Assembly (NCBI RefSeq): GCF_031202265.1
Contig: NZ_CP100604.1
Location: forward strand, 6,368,501 to 6,432,500
Source: Bradyrhizobium sp. Ash2021
Lineage (GTDB): Bacteria > Pseudomonadota > Alphaproteobacteria > Rhizobiales > Xanthobacteraceae
DNA length: 64,000 nucleotides
Direction of reading: 5' to 3'
A model generated the notes under the pieces. The model was not told where the DNA came from. It made no database searches and saw nothing but the letters and a program-made list of their open reading frames with translations. Below are positions 27,191 through 36,516 of the stretch, piece by piece. The first letter of the stretch is position 1. Each line of letters starts with the position of its first letter. The translations under genes were made by a program, and so were the position numbers.

Positions 27191-30100
27191 ATGGCGAACA
27201 ATCCCAAGAAGGTCAAAGATCCCACCGAAGTCGCGCTTTCCGCCATTCAGGAAGCGCTCAACATCAGCGACGTGAACGCTGACACCGGCCGCAATACGAT
27301 CGGCGACGAACCCGCGCCGCCAGGCATTCCGTCGACGCCGACTTACTCCGACACACCGTTCTCCGACACACCGTTCGACACGCGCCCGAGCGACCGGCAG
27401 ACCTACGATCCGATCGAGGAGCCGCGCAGCCCGCGCCGCGCCGCCAACGACGATCGCGAAACCATCGGACAGATTCTTCAGGCCATTCAGAAAGGCCGCC
27501 CGGCCCGCAGCGTCTATACGCTGGCCACGGTGTTCGCAGCCATCTGGATCGTCGGCTGCGGCCTTCTGACCGTCAGTTTCCTGCCCTCGCTGCAGGCTGC
27601 GATGGGACAGAGCGGCGGCGTGCTCGTGCTCGGCGGCCTTGCCGCCCTGTTCTTTGCGCCGGTGCTGCTGTTCTATTTCCTCGCCAGCCTTGCCTGGCGC
27701 GGCCAGGAAATGCGGATGATCGCGCAGTCGATGGCGCAGGTCGCGATCCGCTTCTCTGAGCCCGAGGGCGCAGCAAGCGACTCGATGGTGACGGTCGGTC
27801 AGGCGATCCGCCGTGAGGTCGCGGCGATGGGTGACGGCGTCGAACGCGCGATCGCGCGCGCCGGCGAACTCGAAACGCTGGTGGCCAACGAAGTCGCAGC
27901 ACTCGAGCGCGCCTATTCCGACAACGAAGTGCGTATCCGCGCGCTGCTGCAGGACATCGCCCATCAGCGCGACAATCTGGTCGGACAGGCCGAGCAGGTC
28001 CGCAGCGCCATTTCCGGCGTGCAGATCGATTTGCGCCACGATATCGCGCTGATCTCGGACGCGATTGCGTCACGCGTCGACGAAGTCGCCAAAAGCATCA
28101 CCGGCGCGCTGGAAGAACGCGGCGCCCACATTACCGGCGCGCTGAGCAACGCCGGCGACAACATGATCCTGGCGCTCGGCGAGCGCGGCGGCGACCTGCT
28201 CGACCGGCTTGAAGAAGCCAGCGCCGAGACCACCCGCGCGGTGCTCGATGCCTCCGAGCGCCTGACCACCAGCCTCAACTTCAAGACCGGCCACGTCCAT
28301 GACGAGTTCGTCGATCTGGCCGATCGCGTCCACGAGATGCTGAACGAGCGCATCGACCGCATCACCAGCGAATTCGAGCAGCGTTCGTCCACCATCGTCG
28401 ACGGCATCTCCGACCGCACCGAACAGGTTCACGACTCGCTGAAGAACTCCTCCGACTCGCTGTTGCTGGAACTCGAGCTGCGCAGCGGCGATCTCGTCGG
28501 CAAGATCGACGAGGCCGGCAACCGGCTGGCGACCCGCATCATGACGTCGGGCGACAAGGCCAGCGACGCGCTGGATGTGACCGTGAACTCGCTGGTCGCC
28601 AAGGTGGTGAGCCAGACCGAAACCGCGCATGACTCGCTGTCCCTGCAGATGAGCGCGTTCGACGAACTGGTGAAGAACCAGGGTTCGGAACTGGTGGAGA
28701 AGTTTGCGCGCGACTCAGGCACGTTGGGTGCGCTGATCACCCGCCACATCTCGGAATTCGACCGCACCGTCAAAACATTCGGCGGCGAAATCGTCGAGCG
28801 CATGGGCCAGCGCACGCAGGACATCGCCGACAGCCTGAAGAACTATGTCGATACTTTCGACACCCGCCTGACCTCCAACGGCGGCGAAATCACCGCGTCG
28901 CTGGATCAGCGCCTGCTGCAGTTCGAGACCACGCTCGGCAACCGCGTGACCAGTCTCGACGCGTCGCTCGACAACAAGATCAATTTCCTCGACGGCTCGC
29001 TCGGCAGCAAGATCCATAACTTCGACAGTTCGCTCGACGGCAGGATCAAGTTGTTCGACGACTCGATCGACGGCCGCCTGAAATCGCTCGAAACGACCTT
29101 CGATACCCGGGCGAAGTCGGTGACCGAGACCATCGACAACCGGCTCGGCACGCTGGCGTCGTCGCTGACCGATGGCGCAGCCCAGGCGATCCAGTCGATC
29201 GACCAGCGCTTGACCCACCTCACCTCTTCGCTGACCGACGGCACCGCGCAGGCGATCCAGTCGATCGACTCCCGCCTCACCCATCTCACCACGTCACTGA
29301 CATCGGGCGCCGCCCAGGCGGTCGATGCCGTGGACCAGCGCATCACCGGTGTGACCGAGACCATCGACGGCCGCAGCGCCCATTTGACCGAGACCATCAC
29401 CGCCCGGTTCCAGGAAATCCATCAGGGCATCGAGAGCCGGGTCGGCGCCATCGCGGCCGATATCGACACCCGCGTCTCGCAGTTCGAGGATTTGCTGGGC
29501 TCGCGCGTCGAAGCCGTGGCAGGGCGCATCGAAAGCAGCGGCCGGCAGGCCAGCGACGACCTGATGGCGCGCGCGGAACTGTTGTCCTCGGGCATCCGGT
29601 CTCATGTCGAGGATGCCGAGCGCTCGCTCACCAACCTCGTGGTCAATACCTCCGAAACCATCCAGACCGGTGCGCGCACCGCGCAGCAGGCGCTGCTCAC
29701 GGTCTCGACCGATGTCGGCGCCCAGCTGCGGCTGACCTCGGCCGAAGTCGAAAGCGCCCTCACCGCCGTCGGTACCGGTGCCGCGAATTCGATCCTGACC
29801 AGTTCCCGCGAAGCCCAGGCAACGCTGGTGTCGGCTTCCACCGAAGTCGCCTCGCAGATCCAGGCGTTGTCCGCCGACGTCGAGCGCACGCTCTCGGCCG
29901 CCGGCAGCGCCACCGCCGCCTCGGTTCTGTCCGGGGCGCGCGAAGCCCAGACCACGCTGGTGTCGGCATCCGCCGACGCGGCAAGCCAGGTCAAGTCGCT
30001 GGCCGCGGACGTCGAACGTTCGCTGTCGATCGCGGGTACTTCCACCGCCGAGGCGGTCACCGCCGGTGCACGCCAGGCCCAATCCACGCTGGTGGCGGCA

Positions 30101-32836
30101 TCCACGGAAGCGGCAAGCCAGGTCAGGTCGCTGGCCGCCGACGTCGAGCGCTCGCTGTCGAGTGCCGGAACGGCCACCGCCGAGGCGATCACCGCCGGTG
30201 CGCGTGACGCCCAGAGCACGCTGCTGGCAGCCTCCACCGACGCCGCGAACCAGATCATGTCGCTTTCCGCCGACGTGCAGCGCTCGCTGTCGCTGGCCGG
30301 TACCGCGACCGCCGAGTCGATTACCGCAGGTGCGCGCGAAGCCCAAAACACGCTCGTCACCGCATCCGAGGACGCGGCCAGCAAAGTCACTATGCTGGCG
30401 GCGGACGTGCAGCGTTCGCTCTCGATGGCCGGTGCTGCCACCGCCGAGTCGATCACGTCAGGCGCCCGCGAGGCACAGAATACCCTCGTCACGGCGTCCG
30501 CCGATGCGACGACCCAGGTCAAATCGCTCGCCGCCGATGTGCAGCGCTCGCTCTCGATGGCCGGTAATGCCACCGCCGAGTCGATCACCACCGGCGCCCG
30601 CGAAGCCCAGACCACGCTGGTCACCGCATCTTCGGAAGCGGCCAACCACGTCAAGTCGCTGGCGATCGATGTCGAACGCACGCTGACCGCTGTTGGCGCC
30701 GACACCGCCGCTTCGATCCTGGCCAGCGCTCGTGAAGCCCAAAGCTCGTTCGCAGCCACGTCGGCCGACGCCGCAAGCCATATCTCGGCGATCTCGGCCG
30801 ATATCGAGCGTTCGCTCGGTGCGGTCACCGCAAAGACCACCGACAACATCCAGACCAGTGCGCAGAATGCGCAGAGCGCGCTCGTCGCCGCGTCGAACGA
30901 AGTCAGCTCGAAGGTCAAATCGACCTCGGCCGACATCGAACGTTCGGTCCTCGCCGCCAGCAGCAATTTCGGCTCGACGATGACCGGCAAGACCGACGAA
31001 ATCGTCACCTACGTGCAGCAGCAGACCGATCGTCTGGCGCAAATCGTCGACAGCCGGCGCGGTTCGCTGGTCGAGGCGCTCACGTCCAAGACCACGCAGC
31101 TCGCCACCGACATCGACCGCGTCACCGCGGATGCACTGAAATCGATCGAAACCCGCGGCCAGGCCTTCTCGCAGGCGATGTCGACCAACGGCTCCGAAGT
31201 CGCACGCAACATCACCTCCGCCGGCGATCTCGCCACCGGCGCGGTGAGCAAATCTCTGAAGGACCTCGAGCAGGCGTCGCGTTCGGCCATCGACCAGTCG
31301 CGTCAGGTCTCGATCGCGGCCGTGACCGAAATGCAGGAGACCAGCAAGATCCTGCGCACCGACACGGTGGCGCTGTTCGAGCGCCTGCGCGAAGGCAACA
31401 TCCTGCTGCAGGAAGTGCTGACCGGCGCCCACGACAACCTCAACTCGCTGGAGCGTGCACTGGTGACCCGCGTGGCCGACTTCGTGTCCGCCATGAATGA
31501 CGTCACCTCGCGCAACGGCGTCGCGACCCAGACCCTGGAAGACCAGTTGACCGTCTTCAATTCCAAGACGTCAAAGGCGCTGGAGGATCTCGGCTCGCTG
31601 TCGAGCCAGTTCGAAACCCATGGCCAGGCACTCGTCGAGGCCGCAGCCGTGGTCGAGCAGGCCAACCGCAGCACGACGACCTCGGTTGCCGATCGCAAGT
31701 CGCAGCTTGAATCGCTGGTGACCACCATCGATCTCAGGACCACCGACCTCGATCAGCGGCTGTCGCGCTTCACCGGTTTGCTCGATGAATCGCTGGCCGC
31801 CGCCGAAGAACGCGCCCGCGATATCGCCCGCGTGGTGGCCGAAACTGCCGGCGCCGGCTCCGCCGCGATCAGCCGGCAGTTCGAAGCGGTCCGCACTTCG
31901 GCCGAAGAAGAACGCCGCATGACCCACGAAGCCATGAGCGAACTGTACGAGCAGAGCAACCGGGAAACGGATGCGATGTTCAAGCAGTCGACGGAGAAGT
32001 TTGCCGCCATGGTCCAGGCCATGAAGCAGATGTCTTCGGAGATGCATCACGAGCTCGAAGCCACCCGCAACGAACTGCGCCGCGGCGTGCTGGAAATGCC
32101 GCAGGAGGCCGCCGACAACACAGCGCAGATGCGCAAGGTGATCGTCGACCAGATCGAGGCGCTGGCCGAGCTCAACCGGATCGTCGCGCATCACGGCCGC
32201 GGCCTCGACGTCGTCAGCTCGGGCCGTGCCAGCGTGCAGCGCCAGGAAGAGCCGCTGATGGCAACCGTCGGCGGCCGCAACGACGCCCGCATGCGCGATA
32301 CCGGCAGCGCCTCGACGCTGCCGCCACCGGATCTCGGCATGCCCTCGTCGCGCCGCACCGAAGCGCCGCCGGTCAGCCCGGCAAGCTCGGACGGCGGCCG
32401 GGACGGCTGGCTGTCCGACCTCCTCAACCGCACCGATGCCGGTGGTCCGGGCGGCCGCGAGGTCCCGCGCGCCCGCCCGACCCAGCCGGCCGCAGGTGAC
32501 AACCCGCTGGCGTCACTGTCGCTCGACATCGGCCGGCTGATGGATCGCAATCTCGCCGCCGAGATGTGGGATCGCTATCAGCGCGGCGAGAGCAAGGCCT
32601 TCTCGAAGCGGCTCTATACGCCGGCCGGCCAGAAAGCCTTCGACGAGGTCGCCCGCAAATACCGCGCCGACCGCGGCTTCAAGCAGACGGTCGACCGCTA
32701 CATCGCCGAATTCGAGCGGCTGCTCGATGAGGTCGCCCGCGAGGATCGCGGACCGCAGGCGCTGCGCGGCCACCTGACCTCGGAGACGGGGCTGGTCTAC
32801 ACGCTGCTCGCGCATGCGGCGGGACGGCTGGGCTAA
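27191..32836 (+). CDS. Very large coiled-coil membrane protein, growth-pole-ring (GPR/RgsE)-like
   Basis: A 1,881-residue protein. The N-terminal 110 residues are polar; two membrane helices follow near 115-135 and 145-168. The rest is nearly all helix (apolipoprotein A1/A4/E-like) to a conserved globular C-terminus, LSLDIGRLMDRNLAAEMWDR to YTLLAHAAGRLG. Residues about 540-740 carry 11/22-residue repeats. Residues about 834-1273 carry ten 44-residue repeats, exactly 132 bases each. Size, two N-terminal helices, apolipoprotein-like repeats and host group match the Agrobacterium GPR and Sinorhizobium RgsE proteins, which form a ring at the growing pole and are needed for polar growth and rod shape. 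The match is by architecture from memory. It is monocistronic, with a strong terminator after it. Confidence 0.75.
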   Translation: MANNPKKVKDPTEVALSAIQEALNISDVNADTGRNTIGDEPAPPGIPSTPTYSDTPFSDTPFDTRPSDRQTYDPIEEPRSPRRAANDDRETIGQILQAIQKGRPARSVYTLATVFAAIWIVGCGLLTVSFLPSLQAAMGQSGGVLVLGGLAALFFAPVLLFYFLASLAWRGQEMRMIAQSMAQVAIRFSEPEGAASDSMVTVGQAIRREVAAMGDGVERAIARAGELETLVANEVAALERAYSDNEVRIRALLQDIAHQRDNLVGQAEQVRSAISGVQIDLRHDIALISDAIASRVDEVAKSITGALEERGAHITGALSNAGDNMILALGERGGDLLDRLEEASAETTRAVLDASERLTTSLNFKTGHVHDEFVDLADRVHEMLNERIDRITSEFEQRSSTIVDGISDRTEQVHDSLKNSSDSLLLELELRSGDLVGKIDEAGNRLATRIMTSGDKASDALDVTVNSLVAKVVSQTETAHDSLSLQMSAFDELVKNQGSELVEKFARDSGTLGALITRHISEFDRTVKTFGGEIVERMGQRTQDIADSLKNYVDTFDTRLTSNGGEITASLDQRLLQFETTLGNRVTSLDASLDNKINFLDGSLGSKIHNFDSSLDGRIKLFDDSIDGRLKSLETTFDTRAKSVTETIDNRLGTLASSLTDGAAQAIQSIDQRLTHLTSSLTDGTAQAIQSIDSRLTHLTTSLTSGAAQAVDAVDQRITGVTETIDGRSAHLTETITARFQEIHQGIESRVGAIAADIDTRVSQFEDLLGSRVEAVAGRIESSGRQASDDLMARAELLSSGIRSHVEDAERSLTNLVVNTSETIQTGARTAQQALLTVSTDVGAQLRLTSAEVESALTAVGTGAANSILTSSREAQATLVSASTEVASQIQALSADVERTLSAAGSATAASVLSGAREAQTTLVSASADAASQVKSLAADVERSLSIAGTSTAEAVTAGARQAQSTLVAASTEAASQVRSLAADVERSLSSAGTATAEAITAGARDAQSTLLAASTDAANQIMSLSADVQRSLSLAGTATAESITAGAREAQNTLVTASEDAASKVTMLAADVQRSLSMAGAATAESITSGAREAQNTLVTASADATTQVKSLAADVQRSLSMAGNATAESITTGAREAQTTLVTASSEAANHVKSLAIDVERTLTAVGADTAASILASAREAQSSFAATSADAASHISAISADIERSLGAVTAKTTDNIQTSAQNAQSALVAASNEVSSKVKSTSADIERSVLAASSNFGSTMTGKTDEIVTYVQQQTDRLAQIVDSRRGSLVEALTSKTTQLATDIDRVTADALKSIETRGQAFSQAMSTNGSEVARNITSAGDLATGAVSKSLKDLEQASRSAIDQSRQVSIAAVTEMQETSKILRTDTVALFERLREGNILLQEVLTGAHDNLNSLERALVTRVADFVSAMNDVTSRNGVATQTLEDQLTVFNSKTSKALEDLGSLSSQFETHGQALVEAAAVVEQANRSTTTSVADRKSQLESLVTTIDLRTTDLDQRLSRFTGLLDESLAAAEERARDIARVVAETAGAGSAAISRQFEAVRTSAEEERRMTHEAMSELYEQSNRETDAMFKQSTEKFAAMVQAMKQMSSEMHHELEATRNELRRGVLEMPQEAADNTAQMRKVIVDQIEALAELNRIVAHHGRGLDVVSSGRASVQRQEEPLMATVGGRNDARMRDTGSASTLPPPDLGMPSSRRTEAPPVSPASSDGGRDGWLSDLLNRTDAGGPGGREVPRARPTQPAAGDNPLASLSLDIGRLMDRNLAAEMWDRYQRGESKAFSKRLYTPAGQKAFDEVARKYRADRGFKQTVDRYIAEFERLLDEVAREDRGPQALRGHLTSETGLVYTLLAHAAGRLG
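29690..31010 (+). repeat. Ten tandem 132-base (44-residue) repeats in the GPR-like gene
   Basis: The units start near QALLTVSTDV and continue with TLVSASTEVA, TLVSASADAA, TLVAASTEAA and so on, each with SADVERSLS and TA...GAREAQ in fixed places. The spacing is exactly 132 bases: unit starts fall at 29690, 29822 and onward to 30878. 44 equals four hendecads, suggesting a straight right-handed coiled coil. Units 3-7 are the most alike; the outer ones are diverged. Confidence 0.85.
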
Positions 32837-32861
32837 GGCTCCGGTTTACTGTTGAATACAG

Positions 32862-32890
32862 AACGGAGGCAGCGATGCCTCCGTTTTTGT
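32862..32890 (+). terminator. Intrinsic terminator after the GPR-like gene
   Basis: AACGGAGGCA pairs with TGCCTCCGTT around the loop GCGA, followed by TTTGTTT. It is 25 bases past the stop codon at 32836. Confidence 0.85.
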
Positions 32891-32909
32891 TTCGGCGAGG
32901 GAAAGCTAA

Positions 32910-33083
32910 ATGGCTGACCTGGAAAATGAGGCGGCGCAACTAACCGATCTGCTTAACGCGAAGGCCATCAGGATTGTAAGGCGTCATCGACCTGATGAGA
33001 TATTGATCGAGTTTGATGATGGGACGCGCTTATTCGTCAACAGAACCTCTGATGGATTAGAGTTTTCTGTCACGGGGCCGTAG
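32910..33083 (+). CDS. Small unknown protein (57 residues)
   Basis: ATG at 32910 opens a 57-residue frame ending with TAG at 33081-33083. GAGGGAAAG lies at a good distance before the ATG. The protein (MADLENEAAQLTDLLN..., RRHRPDEILIEFDDGTRLFV) has mixed charge and a likely helix followed by beta strands, which looks like a real small protein. It has no signal peptide. I do not recognise it. It sits between the GPR terminator and the 33161 gene in a patch of lower GC. Confidence 0.55.
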   Translation: MADLENEAAQLTDLLNAKAIRIVRRHRPDEILIEFDDGTRLFVNRTSDGLEFSVTGP

Positions 33084-33160
33084 AGTGGCCCGTCGAGCAG
33101 ATTGGCAAAACCATGAGCTGGCCCGTTTCTCGACGTAGATCACATGCCTGAGAGCCGACC

Positions 33161-33463
33161 ATGGGCAACAGGGCACAGAAGCAAACGCCGCGCAACGATC
33201 CGACCCGGCTGGTCAAGCGCCGCATGGCGCGGTTTGAGGTTCGCGGGCTCGATGCCGACCGCGAGCTTATCAGGTCTCTAGCAAAGCAACTTGCTGAAGG
33301 CGGTCCCGATGCGGCGCGGATTCGAGCGTCTGTCCGTCAGGCGCTCATGAGCGAACCACCAAAGAAGGGTGGTACTGTTGCCGCGCTACGCAACTCGCCG
33401 CTGATCGGTGCAGATCTCAATCTGTCCTGTTCGCGTGCCACCGGCCGCAAGATTGGCTTCTGA
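33161..33463 (+). CDS. Small protein with an antitoxin-like C-terminal tail
   Basis: A 100-residue basic protein. The middle (FEVRGLDADRELIRSLAKQL followed by ARIRASVRQAL) looks like a helical dimer segment. The tail ALRNSPLIGADLNLSCSR resembles the LRxSPLxGxDLxLxR tails of Phd/VapB-type antitoxins, which wrap around their toxin. No toxin gene is next to it; the only neighbour is the 57-residue gene 78 bases upstream. I recall similar small proteins annotated as hypothetical in Bradyrhizobium. A real gene is likely; the antitoxin idea is inference. Confidence 0.55.
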   Translation: MGNRAQKQTPRNDPTRLVKRRMARFEVRGLDADRELIRSLAKQLAEGGPDAARIRASVRQALMSEPPKKGGTVAALRNSPLIGADLNLSCSRATGRKIGF

Positions 33464-33502
33464 TCCACTATCTCTTCGACACTAAGCCGAAGAGAACAAT
33501 CC

Positions 33503-34375
33503 CTACTGCCGCTTCCTCTCGCCGGCCGCCGGCTTCGGTGGCGCTTCCGCAGGTGCTGCGTTGTTGCTGTTGCCGGCGCCGAACAATAGCCGGGTCGGAT
33601 TGCGGTCGAGGTTGTTGACGGCGCGGCTGATGTCGCCCAGCGTCCGCCGGCCATCGGTCATCAACGCGCCGGAGCGCTTGTCGAAATCGTCGGCCAGTTC
33701 GCGGATCGACTTCACCATCGATGACAGCTCGCCGCCGGCGTTGCCGCCCGCGATGGTGTTGAGCCCGAGCATCAGATTGTCGGCCTTGCCCATCACGCCG
33801 TCGACCTTGAGCATGACGTTGTCGATCTTCTCGGAATTGCGCGCCAGCGCAGCGGTGAACGTCTCGAGATTCCGCAGCGAGTTTTTGACCGATTCCTGGT
33901 TGTCGGCGACGATGCGGTTGACGTTCTGCAGCGTGCCGCGAATGGCCTCGGTGACGTCCTGCAGCGCGTTGGGATCGGCGGTGAGGATCGGCACGCCGTC
34001 CTCGTCGAGGGGGACCGCAGGCGCCGCCTCCTCGCCGCCCTTGAGCGATATTGCGGCCACACCCGTGAGTCCCTGGAATTCGAGGCCGACCAGGGTGTCC
34101 TTGCGGATCGGGGCGTTGTTCTCCACCATCGCGAGTGCGACCACACGACGCGGGTTGTCGAGCTTAACCGAGATCACCTCCCCTATTCGAATACCATTGA
34201 AATTGACGCTGCCGCCGTTGCGCAGGCCGGACGCCGGGCCCTCGAAGATGATCCGGATCGGGCTGCGCGCCTTGGTGGTGTGCAGGCTCTGGAACCAGAG
34301 CACGAAGCCGAACGCCGCGGCGATCACCGCCAGCGTGAAGGCTCCGATCAGGACGTAGTTCGCCCGCGTTTCCAT
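33503..34375 (-). CDS. mlaD: MlaD-like MCE-domain protein of a lipid ABC transporter
   Basis: A 290-residue inner-membrane-anchored protein. One N-terminal helix (YVLIGAFTLAVIAAAFGFVLWF) is followed by an MCE/MlaD domain: IIFEGPASGLRNGGSVNFNGIRIGEV and TLVGLEFQGLTGVAAISL. The rest is a long helix with a Pro/Ala tail. Such proteins form periplasmic rings that carry phospholipids for the permease-ATPase MlaEF. GGAG precedes the ATG at 34373-34375. It is the last gene of mlaE-mlaF-mlaD, with a 92-base gap after mlaF. Confidence 0.9.
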   Translation of the reverse strand: METRANYVLIGAFTLAVIAAAFGFVLWFQSLHTTKARSPIRIIFEGPASGLRNGGSVNFNGIRIGEVISVKLDNPRRVVALAMVENNAPIRKDTLVGLEFQGLTGVAAISLKGGEEAAPAVPLDEDGVPILTADPNALQDVTEAIRGTLQNVNRIVADNQESVKNSLRNLETFTAALARNSEKIDNVMLKVDGVMGKADNLMLGLNTIAGGNAGGELSSMVKSIRELADDFDKRSGALMTDGRRTLGDISRAVNNLDRNPTRLLFGAGNSNNAAPAEAPPKPAAGERKRQ

Positions 34376-34467
34376 CAATTACTCCGGTACTGGAGGCCCG
34401 GTTCTGCTGGGATCAGAACCACGCCTTTGAATTCAGCTTTTAGACGCGCATTTCGCTCGAAAACGCT

Positions 34468-35244
34468 CTAGCCCATCACCGCGCGGGCGCGCTTGCCGTG
34501 GAAATATTGCCGCAGCCAGGGATGCTGCGAGGCCTGCATGTCGGCAATCGAACCTGCTGCAATGATCTTACCGTTCCCTAAAACGGCGATGCGGTCGCAG
34601 GCCGTATAAAGGCTATCGAGGTCGTGGGTTACCATGAAAACGGTCAGCCCCAAAGTACGCTGCAGGGTGCGGACCAGTTCGTCGAAGTCGCCAGCGCCGA
34701 TCGGATCGAGGCCCGAGGTTGGCTCATCCAGGAAAACCAGCTCCGGATCGAGCGCGAGCGCGCGCGCCAGCGCTACGCGCTTGATCATGCCGCCGGAAAG
34801 CTCGGATGGAAAACGGTCGGCGACCTCCGGCTTCAGGCCCACCATGCCGAGCTTGGCCACCATGATCTCGTCGAGCAGCCGCTGCGAGACGTTGAGATAT
34901 TCGCGCACCGGAAACTGGATGTTCTGCCGCACCGTGAGCGAGGAGAACAGCGCGCCCTGCTGGAACAGGATGCCCCAGCGCCGCTCGACACCGCGCCGCG
35001 TCTTGGCGTCCGCGGCATCGAGATCTATCCCGAACACTTCGATGCGGCCAGCGACCTTGGGCACGAGGCCGATGATGGTGCGCGTCAGCACCGATTTGCC
35101 CGCACCCGACGGGCCGACGAAGCCGAGAATCTCGCCGCGCTTGACGTCGAGATTGAGCCCGTCGAGCACCCGCGTCGGGCCGAACTGCACGGTGATGTCG
35201 CGGACCCGGATGATCGCATCGGCAATTTCGGGCGCCATGGTCAC
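34468..35244 (-). CDS. mlaF: ABC transporter ATP-binding protein, MlaF type
   Basis: A 258-residue ATPase. Walker A is GPSGAGKS, the signature is LSGGM, and Walker B is ELVFLDEPTSGLD, followed by the switch His in VTHD. ETL-like features of the Mkl/MlaF group such as GILFQQGALFSSLTVRQN are clear. It powers phospholipid movement with MlaE. The start overlaps the mlaE stop as GTGA, so the two are translationally coupled; ATG at 35236-35238 is an alternative start. Confidence 0.95.
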   Translation of the reverse strand: MTMAPEIADAIIRVRDITVQFGPTRVLDGLNLDVKRGEILGFVGPSGAGKSVLTRTIIGLVPKVAGRIEVFGIDLDAADAKTRRGVERRWGILFQQGALFSSLTVRQNIQFPVREYLNVSQRLLDEIMVAKLGMVGLKPEVADRFPSELSGGMIKRVALARALALDPELVFLDEPTSGLDPIGAGDFDELVRTLQRTLGLTVFMVTHDLDSLYTACDRIAVLGNGKIIAAGSIADMQASQHPWLRQYFHGKRARAVMG

Positions 35245-36383
35245 ATTCCGATCGAGGCGAAGAAGATCGCAAACACGCCGTCCATGACGATGACGAAGAA
35301 GATTCCCTTCACCACCGAGGAGGTCGTGTGCTGCCCGAGCGACTCGGCGCTGCCCTGCACCGCAAGGCCCTCGACACAGGCGACGATGCCGATCACCGCC
35401 GCCATCACCGGCGCCTTGATGATGCCGACGATGAAATGATCGATCGAAATCGCGTCACGGAGCCGCAGCAGGAAGGCTTCCGGATCGACGCCGCCGTAGA
35501 GCCACGCGACGAGGCCGCCGCCATAAAGTGCGGCCATCGCGCCGAGGAAGGCCAGGATCGGCAGCGCCAGCACCAGCGCCAGCATGCGCGGCAGGATCAG
35601 GACTTCGATCGGATCAAAACCCATGGTGCGCAGTGCGTCGATCTCCTCGCGCATCTTCATCGAGCCGAGTTCGGCGGTGTAGGCCGAGCCCGAGCGGCCC
35701 GCGACCATGATTGCGACCAAGAGCACGCCGATCTCGCGCAGCACCAGCACGCCGAGCATGTCGACGACAAAGATGTCGGCGCCGAATTTGCGGAAATGGA
35801 AGATGCCCTGCTGCGAGATGATGCAGCCGATCAGGAACGTGATCAGCACCACGATCGGCACCGCGCGCCAGCACACCTGCTCCATGTGATGCACGGTCGA
35901 GGTCAGGCGGAAGCCGCGGGGGTGGATGATCACGCGGCCGGTCGCGGCGAGCACCGCGCCGAGCATGTCGATCAATCCGACCAGGGTCCCGCCGATACCG
36001 GCGACGCTGCGGCCGATCTGCTCCAGCATGCCGGATATCGTCACCGCGCTGGTTTCGACGACGGGGCCGGCTTTCACCCGGCGCACCTCGTCGACCAGGC
36101 TCGAATAATTGGCCGAAAGCCCGGCGATCTTTGCCTCGACGCCGCTCTGGCTCAGGCTGCGGCGCAGCCGCTCGATCAGCCAGGCGCCAAACGTATCGAG
36201 TTTCGAGACCTGCGAGACGTCGATGAAGATATTGGGCCGGCTGCCGACGAGCTTTTCAGCGTCGGCCACCATCTGCTCCAGCAGCGGAGCAAAGCGAGCC
36301 GTCCACGAACCTGCCGCACACAGCGCCAGTCCGTTGCCCTGGGCTATCCGCTCCAGTGTCGGGTCGCCGTTCAAAATGCTCAC
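35241..36383 (-). CDS. mlaE: MlaE-type permease with an N-terminal STAS domain
   Basis: A 380-residue protein. Residues 1-110 form a STAS domain (FIDVSQVSKLDTFGAWLIERL), equal to the separate MlaB subunit of enterics. Residues about 130-380 are the MlaE/DUF140 permease with five or six helices (FLIGCIISQQGIFHFRKFG; EIGVLLVAIMVAGRSGSAY; ELGSMKMREEIDALRTMG). The fusion is common in alphaproteobacteria. With MlaF and MlaD it moves phospholipids between the membranes to keep outer-membrane asymmetry. Start is GTG. Confidence 0.95.
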   Translation of the reverse strand: MSILNGDPTLERIAQGNGLALCAAGSWTARFAPLLEQMVADAEKLVGSRPNIFIDVSQVSKLDTFGAWLIERLRRSLSQSGVEAKIAGLSANYSSLVDEVRRVKAGPVVETSAVTISGMLEQIGRSVAGIGGTLVGLIDMLGAVLAATGRVIIHPRGFRLTSTVHHMEQVCWRAVPIVVLITFLIGCIISQQGIFHFRKFGADIFVVDMLGVLVLREIGVLLVAIMVAGRSGSAYTAELGSMKMREEIDALRTMGFDPIEVLILPRMLALVLALPILAFLGAMAALYGGGLVAWLYGGVDPEAFLLRLRDAISIDHFIVGIIKAPVMAAVIGIVACVEGLAVQGSAESLGQHTTSSVVKGIFFVIVMDGVFAIFFASIGM

Positions 36384-36516
36384 CCCTCGGCCGGGCCGCA
36401 GTCAATCGAAAAGGAATGATTCGGCACGCCGCATTGCCTTGTAGAATCCGTCATTAACCAGCCATAGTTGGTTGCACCTAGCAAGCTTGTGGTTCAGAAA
36501 ATTGCCAGATTTTAAA

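Noticed and set aside
29690..31010. Tandem 132-base units as a CRISPR or satellite array
   Set aside because: Units are in frame, coding, without spacers, and diverge as protein repeats do.
29294..31432. Long minus-strand frames opposite the GPR-like repeats
   Set aside because: They are mirror products of the 132-base repeats in high-GC DNA; their repeats copy those of the sense gene.
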